Source of the DNA: RGIG5612 sp964579345
GTDB lineage: Bacteria; Bacillota; Clostridia; Lachnospirales; Lachnospiraceae
NCBI GenBank assembly: GCA_964579345.1
Contig: CAZOHB010000035.1
Location: 1 to 18,240, forward strand
Direction: 5' to 3'
Length of the DNA: 18,240 nt
Below, piece after piece: positions 7,560-14,274 of this stretch; the first letter of the stretch is position 1, and every line of letters starts with the position of its first letter. The position numbers were made by a program, and so were the translations under genes. Below the pieces are notes generated by a model that did no database searches, was not told the DNA's origin, and worked only from the letters and a program-made list of their open reading frames with translations.

Positions 7560-8030
7560 TTAATCCAGTTTTTTCCGGAGTCTTCGCACTCCGACTGATG
7601 AGACGATAACTTCAATCAGCGCAAACAATGAAGTACACTCGACAACGATGGATACAATGCCGCTAAGAACGGATCCGCTAAGCAGACCGACAGCCAAAAA
7701 AACAATACCCAAAAGAGAGTAAAGGATCAAAATAGCAGCGACAACAAGATAAAACGCGCTTTTCTTTTTTCCTTTGCTCTCAGCTCTGGCGCTAAGCCCG
7801 ATCAGGACCCGCAGCCCCAGATCAATTACTATCAATACAATTGTAACTGTGATAGAAAGAGCCCTCTCTGAAGGATCCATAGATTGTGAAATACCGAATG
7901 ATTCCGAGAATCCATTTTCCGAAGCCAGCGATACTATCAGGGATTTTACAATGCTCCATATACCAAACGCAATTACTGCAGCGCCGCTTATGCCAAGAAT
8001 ACTTTGTTTTTTTCTGAGTTCTTTTTCCAT
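7560..8030 (-). CDS. four-helix membrane protein, unrecognised
   Basis: 156 residues that I cannot assign to a family. Hydrophobic helices lie at about residues 11-35, 58-80, 91-117 and 120-147, a lysine/arginine-rich loop (KGKKK) at 86-90, and a basic tail (RRLRKKLD), so the loop and C-terminus are probably cytoplasmic. The ribosome site upstream of ATG 8028-8030 is poor. A TATACT box (minus strand, 8040-8045) sits only about ten bases before the ATG, too close for a normal leader, so the real promoter is unclear. It is the first gene of the unit with DUF6765 and DUF308, with three bases to the next start. Confidence 0.7.
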   Translation of the reverse strand: MEKELRKKQSILGISGAAVIAFGIWSIVKSLIVSLASENGFSESFGISQSMDPSERALSITVTIVLIVIDLGLRVLIGLSARAESKGKKKSAFYLVVAAILILYSLLGIVFLAVGLLSGSVLSGIVSIVVECTSLFALIEVIVSSVGVRRLRKKLD

Positions 8031-8170
8031 TGCCGCTAAAGTATAGCACTTTCAAAGCAAAGATTCTATACGATGAAAAAAATCGTCCCAAAAGAAACAC
8101 AAGATGTTCCTCCTCGACGATATAACAGGAATTCACCTAAATAGGTGGCGGCATAACGGTCTTTTTGCGG

Positions 8171-8199
8171 TTGTTTTTCGGTTGATTTTGTAGTATGTT
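8171..8199 (+). promoter_or_regulatory. promoter of the HTH-Uma2 gene
   Basis: TTGTTT (8171-8176) and TATGTT (8194-8199) with 17-bp spacing lie 44 bp before the ATG. The rest of the 212-bp gap 8031-8242 shows nothing else I can support. Confidence 0.45.
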
Positions 8200-8242
8200 T
8201 ATTCTGAAACAAAAAGATTCTAAAAAAGGAGGGGATGTATAG

Positions 8243-9070
8243 ATGATGACATTAGATGAAATGAAAAAAAAGAAGAAAGAGCTGGGATATTCAAATCATC
8301 GGATTGCTGAACTTTCCGGACTTCCGTTTGGAACGGTACAGAAAATCTTTGGCGGAGTGACTACTACACCCAGACACGAAACGCTGGTAGCTCTCGATCA
8401 GGCATTGAACCATCCCCGCGTCGTTTATTCGTATGATGACGTACGGTCAGATTCAGATGTGGTTGTGCTGAGAGAAGAAGTGCCATATGCAACGACCGCA
8501 AAGAACCGTTTATATACAATTGATGATTATTTTGCACTTCCGGACGATGTTCGGGTGGAACTGATTGACGGCGTCTTTTATGATATGGCCGCACCCAACT
8601 GGGTTCATCAGACGATACTTGGCAGACTGTTCATCCTATTTGATGAATGCATCCGCAAACAAAAGAGCAATTGTCACGTTGCTTTTGCCCCACTCGATGT
8701 ACAGCTGGATAAGGACGAATTTACAATGGTACAGCCCGATCTCCTGATCATCTGTGACACCAAGGATATTGTTAAAGGCAGAATCTTCGGAGCCCCGAAA
8801 TTTACAGCAGAGATTCTTTCTCCCTCAACCCGCAGCAAAGACATGTTCACAAAGCTGAATAAATACCGTTTCGCCGGTGTGGAAGAATACTGGATCATTG
8901 ATCCAAAAAATCTTCAGGTAACAGTCTATGACCTAAAAAAAGAAACGGCGCCGGATAAATACAGTTTCAATGATCAGATTCCTCTTGGAATTTCCGAAGG
9001 GAAATGCACGATCGACTTTTCAGAAATCCACGAAGAAGTCAAACCGTTTTTGGAGGATACATTGTGCTGA
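8243..9070 (+). CDS. N-terminal HTH fused to a Uma2-family (DUF820) nuclease-fold domain
   Basis: 275 residues in two parts. Residues about 5-56 form an XRE-like helix-turn-helix (YSNHRIAELSGLPFGTVQKIF then ETLVALDQAL). Residues about 90-260 are a Uma2/DUF820 restriction-endonuclease-like domain: RVELIDG (Glu106), VQPDLLII (Asp166), AEILSPSTR (Glu190), then KLNKYRFAGVEEYWIIDP. The PD-(D/E)xK core residues appear intact. Uma2 proteins are abundant in cyanobacteria and Firmicutes with no settled role; DNA cleavage is inferred from the fold. AAGGAGGGG lies eight bases before ATG 8243; a closer ATG at 8235 is out of frame and stops at once. Its last 32 bp overlap the end of the convergent MATE gene. 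No methylase or obvious antitoxin is adjacent. Confidence 0.9.
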   Translation: MMTLDEMKKKKKELGYSNHRIAELSGLPFGTVQKIFGGVTTTPRHETLVALDQALNHPRVVYSYDDVRSDSDVVVLREEVPYATTAKNRLYTIDDYFALPDDVRVELIDGVFYDMAAPNWVHQTILGRLFILFDECIRKQKSNCHVAFAPLDVQLDKDEFTMVQPDLLIICDTKDIVKGRIFGAPKFTAEILSPSTRSKDMFTKLNKYRFAGVEEYWIIDPKNLQVTVYDLKKETAPDKYSFNDQIPLGISEGKCTIDFSEIHEEVKPFLEDTLC

Positions 9071-10457
9071 TTACAGTTTGAGAAGCTGATGCCAGCTGAT
9101 TATTCTTTGTGTCTTGTTTTCCTTTCAGTCGTTTTATGGAGCGAATATAGAGAAGGATAACAAGTGTGGTAGATAAAACATCTGCAACCGGCTGTGCCCA
9201 TACCAGACCTGTGACACCCAGAAGTGCCCGAAGAAGGAAAATGGCCGGGATATAGAATAGCCCCTGTCTGCTGAGACTTACGACCAGACTCTCCTTTGCA
9301 GCGCCCATCGCCTGCAGGGCATTCACTAAGACATAGAAGCATCCAAACAGAAAACTTGTCGTCAAAAGAATTCCGGTAAATCTCACTGCATAATCATAAG
9401 CTTCCGGTTGCGAGAGAAACACACCAACCAATTGGCTTCGTACAAGAAAACAGACAACGGTTACCGCAACACTGAGGCCAAAGGCAAAAATCATGGAGAA
9501 TCTCATTATTTTATGAAATCTGTCCCACATCTTTGCTCCAACGCAGAATCCAAGCATAGCTTGCACGCCTTGTCCAACGCCCATTGCAACAGTACCAGTG
9601 ATCATCGTAATCTTCATAGCTACTCCGATTCCAGCCAAGGCCATATCACCGTATCCTGCTATCTGCTGATTTACAACGATCTGCGAAACGCTCATCATTA
9701 AAGACCCTAGCGCTGCAGGAATGCCAATTGCCAATACGCTGCTGAAGACTTTATTTTTCACAGAAAAATTACGGATTGAGATTCCCAGGATAGATTTTCC
9801 ACGCAGGTAGAAAAGGATATAATACACTGCGCCTGTCAGATTTCCAATTACAGTAGCAATAGCTGCTCCGGTGATTCCCCAACCAAAGACAAGGATCATA
9901 AGTGGATCAAGGATGATATTGACGATGTTTCCTGCCACTTGTCCGGCCATTGCTTTTCCTGACTGCCCCTCTGCTCTGACAACACTGGAAAAACAGTTGG
10001 CGATCAGAACCAGAGGTCCGCCAAGTGCAACGATTGTGAGATAGGTTGTTGCCGGTCCCAAAGTCTGTTCACTTGCACCGATCATTGTCAGGATTGGTTT
10101 CATGAACAAAAGAAACAAAACAGAAAGAACGATTCCGCAGGCAACACAAGACCACATGCAAAAAGAACAAACTTTTTTTGCATACTCTTTATCTCCTTTG
10201 CCAAGAGACCTGGAGATTACAGATGTACCGCCAATGCCGAACACTGTACCCACTGCCATAAAAATCAGAAATACGGGTGTTGCAAGAGAAACAGCTGCAA
10301 CCAGAACATCATTATGCGTTTGTCCGATAAAAAACGTATCTGCCAGATTGTAGATCAGTACCATCAGCGATGCCGCCATGGCCGGAAGAACGTTCTTAAG
10401 TACTGCTTTTGCCACCGGTTCATTCTTAAAGGTGTTCATTGATTTGCTTTGATTCAT
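9039..10457 (-). CDS. MATE-family multidrug/sodium antiporter
   Basis: 472 residues with 12 hydrophobic helices. The N-terminal VLPAMAASLMVLIYNLADTFFIGQ and the internal repeat around GIPAALGSLMMSVSQIVVNQQI are the paired signatures of the MATE NorM/DinF-like fold. It exports cationic drugs or metabolites in exchange for Na+ or H+. The start is ATG 10455-10457 with AAGGGT ten bases upstream; an internal ATG six codons later lacks a site. It is divergent from a TetR gene with an operator between, so its expression is very likely repressed by that protein. The C-terminus reads 32 bp into the convergent Uma2 gene. Confidence 0.93.
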   Translation of the reverse strand: MNQSKSMNTFKNEPVAKAVLKNVLPAMAASLMVLIYNLADTFFIGQTHNDVLVAAVSLATPVFLIFMAVGTVFGIGGTSVISRSLGKGDKEYAKKVCSFCMWSCVACGIVLSVLFLLFMKPILTMIGASEQTLGPATTYLTIVALGGPLVLIANCFSSVVRAEGQSGKAMAGQVAGNIVNIILDPLMILVFGWGITGAAIATVIGNLTGAVYYILFYLRGKSILGISIRNFSVKNKVFSSVLAIGIPAALGSLMMSVSQIVVNQQIAGYGDMALAGIGVAMKITMITGTVAMGVGQGVQAMLGFCVGAKMWDRFHKIMRFSMIFAFGLSVAVTVVCFLVRSQLVGVFLSQPEAYDYAVRFTGILLTTSFLFGCFYVLVNALQAMGAAKESLVVSLSRQGLFYIPAIFLLRALLGVTGLVWAQPVADVLSTTLVILLYIRSIKRLKGKQDTKNNQLASASQTVISTMYPPKTV

Positions 10458-10520
10458 TTTTATTTAACCCTTCAGAAGTTCTTGACTTCCTTCTTTCTCG
10501 ATGTTATTTTTATTTCTCGG

Positions 10521-10538
10521 ATGAAACATTTGTTTCAT
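10521..10538. promoter_or_regulatory. TetR-type operator
   Basis: A perfect palindrome, ATGAAAC (10521-10527) and GTTTCAT (10532-10538) with a 4-base spacer, lies just downstream of the MATE promoter -10. A third ATGAAAC half-site occurs at 10591-10597 near the regulator start. Placement between divergent exporter and TetR genes fits a repressor site. Confidence 0.65.
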
Positions 10539-10548
10539 TTGTGTTATC

Positions 10549-10576
10549 ATTGTAGCACCAACTTTCTGAATGTAAA
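10549..10576 (-). promoter_or_regulatory. promoter of the MATE gene
   Basis: Minus-strand TTTACA (10571-10576) and TACAAT (10549-10554) with 16-bp spacing. The expected transcription start falls next to the ATGAAAC palindrome. Confidence 0.55.
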
Positions 10577-10618
10577 TGGGAATTAAGTAAATGAAACAAT
10601 AACAGGAGATTTTGTATC

Positions 10619-11149
10619 ATGGCCAGACCTAAGGAATTAAAAACCGTGAAAGATCGGATTGAAAATGCGTTTCTTGATCTCATGGATGAAAAGCCCTATC
10701 CGGAAATTACAATCACAGACATCATTAACAAAGCCGAAGTTGCCCGGGTATCTTACTATCGAAATTACTCTTCCATTGTGGATATCATAGATAGTGTCAC
10801 AGATAAGATGGCGGAAGATTTCTCCGTTGAACTGCTTCCAGTATTCACATGCGGAGATAAACGCAAAATGCGACGTTTTCTTTTCAACTTCTTTTATTCC
10901 TTTCAAGAGCATTTTGACAAGATCTGCCCGGAAAATACACTGAACCGTGAAGTGATCATGAATCGGCTTCGTGAAAAATTAAATGCAGTCGAATCAGAAG
11001 CTCATCTGGATTCCTTCCCGCAGAAGTACAGCATTGTCGCAAAACTTGCCATCATTGAAGCCATCGCACACAGGTGGGCAGGAGACGGATTCAAGGAAAG
11101 CCCGGAAGAAATGATCGATTATTGCATCCACATCATTACTTCTTTTTGA
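10619..11149 (+). CDS. TetR/AcrR-family transcriptional regulator
   Basis: 176 residues. The N-terminal RIENAFLDLMDEKPYPEITITDIINKAEVARVSYYRNYSS (about 12-52) is the TetR helix-turn-helix, with the recognition helix in VARVSYYRNY. The remaining helical part would bind ligand and dimerise. AGGAG lies ten bases before the ATG. It is divergent from the MATE exporter and is probably its repressor, released by a transported compound. It is slightly shorter than the usual 190-200 residues but ends cleanly before a terminator. Confidence 0.92.
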   Translation: MARPKELKTVKDRIENAFLDLMDEKPYPEITITDIINKAEVARVSYYRNYSSIVDIIDSVTDKMAEDFSVELLPVFTCGDKRKMRRFLFNFFYSFQEHFDKICPENTLNREVIMNRLREKLNAVESEAHLDSFPQKYSIVAKLAIIEAIAHRWAGDGFKESPEEMIDYCIHIITSF

Positions 11150-11200
11150 TTTTGGAGATACATAAAATCAGTAAAGTATATGGTGGATCTTTTCGGTGAA

Positions 11201-11235
11201 AAAAGGGAGCAGGCAAAAAATGCTTGCTCCCTTTT
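11201..11235. terminator. bidirectional rho-independent terminator
   Basis: A 14-bp stem with one G-T pair (11201-11214 with 11222-11235) and an A-rich loop. T runs follow on both strands (TTTT on plus, TTTTTT on minus). It separates the convergent TetR and nitroreductase genes. Confidence 0.85.
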
Positions 11236-11267
11236 GAGAATGATCTGATTCTCTCTGTGCTTAAGCG

Positions 11268-11819
11268 TTACAGCCAGCTGATGACATCTTCTTTTCTGTC
11301 TCTGACATGGTCATCCGGTGCATCCTTCTTAACTCCGATTGGAATTGCACATGCAAACAGATAGTCCTCCGGAATCTGAAGTTTCGCTTTCAAAGCAGGA
11401 TCTCCTGCAAACATAAATTCCGTGGAAGCTGTAATGCAGGAATCATAGCCCAGCTCTTTTGCTGCCAGGCAGATATTCTGTGCAGCACAGCCACAATCGA
11501 AGAAAGTGAATTTATCATCCTTGCGGGTGATGACAACTGCCAGCGGCGCATGGAAAAACGCATGGAACTCCGGATCATTCCCACGCTCCTGCAGGAACGG
11601 TACCGGAGCATTCTTCATTCCGGCTTTCGTTGCTTCACTCATCTCATCGATCAGTTCCCTGTTTGTTACAATGCTGAAATGCCATCCCTGGGAATTCATC
11701 GCATTCGGTGCCCAGATTGCAGCTTCTGCTATTTTCCTGACATCCTCTTCCTTCACCGGTACGTCTTCAAAACAACGGACACTGGTTCTTGCTTTAATCA
11801 CATCTAAAACATTGCTCAT
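11268..11819 (-). CDS. nitroreductase-family FMN oxidoreductase
   Basis: 183 residues, usual length for a compact nitroreductase. ARTSVRCFEDVPV (residues 10-22) is the N-terminal FMN-phosphate motif, APNAMNSQGWHFSIV (37-51) the next FMN loop, and CGCAAQNICLAAKELGYDSC the dimer/FMN helix. Such enzymes use NAD(P)H to reduce nitro-compounds, quinones or flavins, or more specialised substrates. AGGAGG lies upstream of ATG 11817-11819. It stands alone between a terminator and the structured non-coding region. Confidence 0.92.
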   Translation of the reverse strand: MSNVLDVIKARTSVRCFEDVPVKEEDVRKIAEAAIWAPNAMNSQGWHFSIVTNRELIDEMSEATKAGMKNAPVPFLQERGNDPEFHAFFHAPLAVVITRKDDKFTFFDCGCAAQNICLAAKELGYDSCITASTEFMFAGDPALKAKLQIPEDYLFACAIPIGVKKDAPDDHVRDRKEDVISWL

Positions 11820-11970
11820 GATTGTTTCCTCCTGTTTTTGATTCCGTTTTATTTTACACTAACTCCTGCTGACTATCCATTTGTTTCTCTATAATAATAC
11901 CTACATTCCACATGACATTATTCATTGTCCATAGTACTTGCATTCCGCTGAGGTCCGCAGAATGCTGAAA

Positions 11971-12014
11971 AGTGGTAGACAAATGGTAGACACTGGGCCG
12001 CTCAAGTGGTAGAC
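11971..12014 (+). repeat. TGGTAGAC direct-repeat triplet (integrase arm-site-like), copy A
   Basis: Three copies of TGGTAGAC begin at 11973, 11984 and 12007, that is, steps of 11 and 23 bp; two are preceded by AG, one by AA. A sister triplet with the same steps lies at 12519-12560. The arrangement resembles arm-type binding sites of tyrosine integrases, which are short directly repeated sites about 100-200 bp from the att core. Confidence 0.7.
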
Positions 12015-12065
12015 GCCCTTTTTTCAAAAGCAATCTCGCTACGCTCGATTTACGTTTCCGCCAAT

Positions 12066-12090
12066 GGTTGCTTGTGCAAGCACAGCAACC
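12066..12090. repeat. near-perfect palindrome
   Basis: GGTTGC (12066-12071) and TGTGC (12073-12077) pair with GCACA (12080-12084) and GCAACC (12085-12090) around a two-base centre, with one unpaired T. No T tract follows, so it is not a terminator. It lies in the gene-free scar between the repeat triplet and the decayed tRNA end. Confidence 0.6.
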
Positions 12091-12107
12091 GCTTGGCTCC
12101 TTTCGCT

Positions 12108-12147
12108 AAAAAAATCCGCAAGCCCTTGGTACATAAGGGTTTACGGA
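12108..12147 (-). terminator. rho-independent terminator following the decayed tRNA end
   Basis: On the minus strand, a long stem (12116-12127 with 12135-12146, two mismatches) has a 7-base loop and is followed by a T7 run (12108-12114). It sits directly after the decayed tRNA 3' copy, as the second terminator does after the intact fragment. Confidence 0.65.
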
Positions 12148-12148
12148 A

Positions 12149-12173
12149 GGCATAAAAAGTGCCAGGACCGGAT
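12149..12173 (-). pseudogene. decayed copy of the tRNA 3' end and flank
   Basis: This stretch matches 12318-12344 almost base for base (the flank, the acceptor strand and the T-stem 3' strand) but lacks one G of the acceptor and loses similarity at the T-loop. The offset between copies is 169 bp. It looks like an older or damaged att core. Confidence 0.6.
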
Positions 12174-12180
12174 TGCGATG

Positions 12181-12285
12181 AGCACTTGCTGAGAACGAGC
12201 TTTGCGACGTTCGAAGCTTAGTGCGACGCATGCTTCGCCCTTAACGAGTACGAAGTACGAGTTTAGTAGCGAAGCAATCGAACAT
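12181..12285. other. structured non-coding spacer between the two tRNA-end copies
   Basis: It is rich in short symmetric motifs: TGCGACG twice (12205 and 12222 region), GAAGC/GCTTC inverted arms, and CGAGTACGAAGTACGAG, which reads nearly the same on both strands. No start codon with a ribosome site and no recognisable protein. I see structured intergenic DNA of unknown role. Confidence 0.5.
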
Positions 12286-12316
12286 AAAAAAAAGTTCTGT
12301 GAAACACAGAACTTTT
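12286..12316 (-). terminator. rho-independent terminator downstream of the tRNA-Phe fragment
   Basis: A perfect 12-bp stem (12290-12301 with 12305-12316) has a 3-base loop, and on the minus strand a T8 run (12286-12293) overlaps and follows. It is a strong terminator placed 12 bases after the tRNA 3' end, as at a real tRNA gene. Confidence 0.85.
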
Positions 12317-12328
12317 GGGCATAAAAAG

Positions 12329-12368
12329 TGCCCAGGACCGGAATCGAACCAGTGACACGCGGATTTTC
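12329..12368 (-). pseudogene. 3' fragment of tRNA-Phe(GAA), nucleotides 34-73 (att core)
   Basis: Read on the minus strand the 40 bases fit canonical tRNA numbering exactly: anticodon GAA (34-36), AA (37-38), 3' anticodon stem TCCGC (39-43), variable loop GTGTC (44-48), T-stem ACTGG, T-loop TTCGATT, T-stem CCGGT, acceptor strand CCTGGGC (66-72) and discriminator A. The GTGTC variable loop and GAA AA are typical of tRNA-Phe. The 5' half is absent: upstream bases (12369 onward) do not form a D-arm or acceptor strand. Such 3' fragments are what site-specific integration into a tRNA gene leaves at the distal element end. CCA is not encoded. Confidence 0.8.
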
Positions 12369-12650
12369 CGCGGCCAGAACATATGTTTGTATCAGTTTAT
12401 AGCGTATTTTATTGTGAGTTTTAAACAATTTTTCTGTTTTTCGTTTATTCACCATGAACAAAAAAGTGGCAGTTTAACACATAGTAAAACAGGATAAAAA
12501 GTAAAACAGCAGCAAAACTGTTAGACAACTGTTAGACGCAAGAGGTCATTTTTGTTAGACGCTTCAATGCAGTCAATCGCATGTGAGTACCATTTTGAAT
12601 CAGCTATTATATATGCGTTCGCTGTTCCCGATACCCTGACCCGATTTCTC
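12369..12650. other. gene-free stretch beyond the tRNA fragment
   Basis: AT-rich, no credible coding frame. It contains an AGTAAAACAG direct repeat (12483-12492 and 12500-12509, 17-bp step), a related AGCAAAACTG at 12511-12520, and then the TGTTAGAC triplet. Beyond 12561 I see only the 3' flank of the flavoprotein gene, with no clear terminator. Confidence 0.5.
12519..12560 (+). repeat. TGTTAGAC direct-repeat triplet (integrase arm-site-like), copy B
   Basis: Three copies of TGTTAGAC begin at 12519, 12530 and 12553. The steps of 11 and 23 bp equal those of the TGGTAGAC triplet at 11971-12014, and the units differ at one base. The triplets lie on opposite sides of the tRNA-end copies and in the same orientation. 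Confidence 0.7.
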
Positions 12651-13613
12651 TCAGCACTCTTTTTTCTCCGGCTTCACCACGCAGGCATCATATGCTTTAT
12701 AGCGCTCAAGCTCTTCCTGAATGGAGTCCTTCTTCGGATTGTAGATTGCCTGTGTATGGTAAGCGATCTCTCGCATGTGGTCAAATTTCCCCATCATCGT
12801 CAGTCGGTCCTGATTATCCTCCGGCCAAGTGTAGCGGATCTTGCCTTCTTCATCAAGCGAGATATATCCTTTACGTCCACAGATCGCACATTCCACATAG
12901 TCTCTTCCCGGATTTGCGATCATCAGATTTTGATGGCATCCCGGGCAGGCATTTTCCCCGCCGTCATTTCCGAGATATTTCTTTTCCCAATCTTTCTGCG
13001 GATTTAGTATTGCATGACCTAGGTTCTGACCCAGATATTTCGCCTTCAACAAGTAATCTTCACGCATCAGTGCTTCGCCGGGATCCGCCACCTGATAAAC
13101 GTCTAACGTGTCAATAACATTCGTCTGTGCAGAAAACGTTGTCGTAAATAAGGTTGCCATACCAAGGCTGGTCCAGTGCTTGGATAAAGCGCCGCCTACA
13201 CTGATCAGCGCGCCGGGACGGTATTTCTTTCCATATTCTTTTGCCCACTCCGGCATGCCGCCGTGCAGCTCCCATCCTGCAACATCCATCTTCGGGCCAA
13301 ACAGACGGTCTCTGAAATCTGTTACCACGCCGCAGGGAGAAAGCGACCAGACAGGAGCTCCCAGGATATAACCATCACTTTCCATAAATTTTCTCCAAAG
13401 CCATGCACCGTCATCTTTATGAATGCAGGCTTCCGGTCCCTTTACAAAGCACGCTCCGCGCGGACATGCTTTACATGGACGCAGATCGCAGTCATGAAGC
13501 CGGATCAATTCCACTTCAATACCCATCTTCTCAATCTCCATCAGGGCTGTTTTTATATAGATCTCTGTATTGCTGTTTCTTCTTCCGGCAGAAAATGCCA
13601 CAACTTTTGCCAT
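12651..13613 (-). CDS. iron-sulfur-type flavoprotein (NADPH-dependent FMN reductase fold) with C-terminal zinc ribbon
   Basis: 320 residues. The N-terminal VVAFSAGRRNSNTE is the FMN-phosphate loop of the NADPH-dependent FMN reductase fold. The compact cysteines C47, C50, C55 and C63 (C-x2-C-x4-C-x7-C) resemble the [4Fe-4S] motif of archaeal/clostridial iron-sulfur flavoproteins (Isf), and GAPVWSLSPCGVVTDFRDR is the FMN-side loop. A second part has CPGC (223-226) and CAIC (242-245), a zinc-ribbon or rubredoxin-like pair not found in ordinary Isf. A seven-codon-longer start exists, but AGGAGG lies just before ATG 13611-13613, within that extension. It probably transfers electrons or reduces a small organic substrate. 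It stands alone, between the tRNA scar and a divergent gene fragment. Confidence 0.87.
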   Translation of the reverse strand: MAKVVAFSAGRRNSNTEIYIKTALMEIEKMGIEVELIRLHDCDLRPCKACPRGACFVKGPEACIHKDDGAWLWRKFMESDGYILGAPVWSLSPCGVVTDFRDRLFGPKMDVAGWELHGGMPEWAKEYGKKYRPGALISVGGALSKHWTSLGMATLFTTTFSAQTNVIDTLDVYQVADPGEALMREDYLLKAKYLGQNLGHAILNPQKDWEKKYLGNDGGENACPGCHQNLMIANPGRDYVECAICGRKGYISLDEEGKIRYTWPEDNQDRLTMMGKFDHMREIAYHTQAIYNPKKDSIQEELERYKAYDACVVKPEKKEC

Positions 13614-13902
13614 GATAAATTCCTCCTGTATCATGTTATCTTAAATTTATTATTATCTTCGTGCAGACAGGCCTGATTCGTTGTCTGCTTTCTGTCAGAA
13701 TTTTATCATCCGGGATCCGGCGCAAAAATGGTCAGAACGCTTAAATTATTCCGTCGCTCTTCCTACTGATTGTGCAGAAGAATAGACTTCCTACTTCCTG
13801 ACGAAAAAGGCTTCTCATTTTTCAGCACTTCCGTGTGATGTTTTTTCCGGGCTTTTCGCTAAACTTTTTATAGAATACACGATGTTTGCAGGAGGCTGGA
13901 AA

Positions 13903-14274
13903 ATGGAAAAAGAGCGGATCAAAAATCTTTCACTTCATCAGAAAATCATGACCGCGGAAGAAGCCGCAAAGCTGGTGAAGCCAAAAATGACCATCGGCAG
14001 TTCCGGTTTTACAACAGCGGGCTTTCCAAAAGCGGTCCCGCTTGCAATTGCCGAACAGAAAACTGCGACTGCTCTGACACTGATCACCCCCGCATCGACC
14101 GGTGCGGAACTGGACGGCGCGCTTGCTAAGGCAGGTCTTCTCGCAAAGCGCTTTTCGTTTCAATCAAACGCCGATCTCAGGAAGGCAATCAACAGCGGCG
14201 CTGTCTCATTTTCGGATATTCATCTGAGTCAGATGCCAAAGTACATCGCCTCAGGTGATCTCCATCTTCTCTGA
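13903..14274 (+). pseudogene. acetyl-CoA hydrolase/CoA-transferase (Cat1-like), N-terminal fragment
   Basis: About 120 residues match the N-terminus of the succinate/acetate CoA-transferase family, normally about 500 residues: MTAEEAAKLVKPKMTIGSSGFTTAGFPKAVP, then LTLITPASTGAELDGAL and MHLS-type IHLSQMPKYIASGDL. The catalytic glutamate region and the whole C-terminal domain are missing. After about 14258 the reading frame runs into the antisense of the neighbouring flavoprotein and stops at 14272-14274. The start is ATG 13903 (AGGAGG seven bases before); a longer ORF start lacks support. The N-terminal sequence is well conserved, so the truncation is probably recent. It cannot be active as CoA-transferase. 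Confidence 0.82.

Noticed and set aside
12141..12461. A 106-codon minus-strand open frame across the tRNA fragment
   Set aside because: It translates the tRNA T-arm (giving a VTGSIPVLG-like string seen when tRNA genes are misread as protein) and crosses the terminator; no ribosome site.
12483..12520. AGTAAAACAG repeats considered as a CRISPR or iteron array
   Set aside because: Only two exact copies and one relative, with 17- and 11-base steps; too few and too short for CRISPR, and no replication gene for iterons.
13664..13687. CAGACA / TGTCTG inverted repeat upstream of the Isf-like flavoprotein gene
   Set aside because: Six-base arms with a 12-base spacer are expected by chance at this frequency; no matching promoter could be placed.
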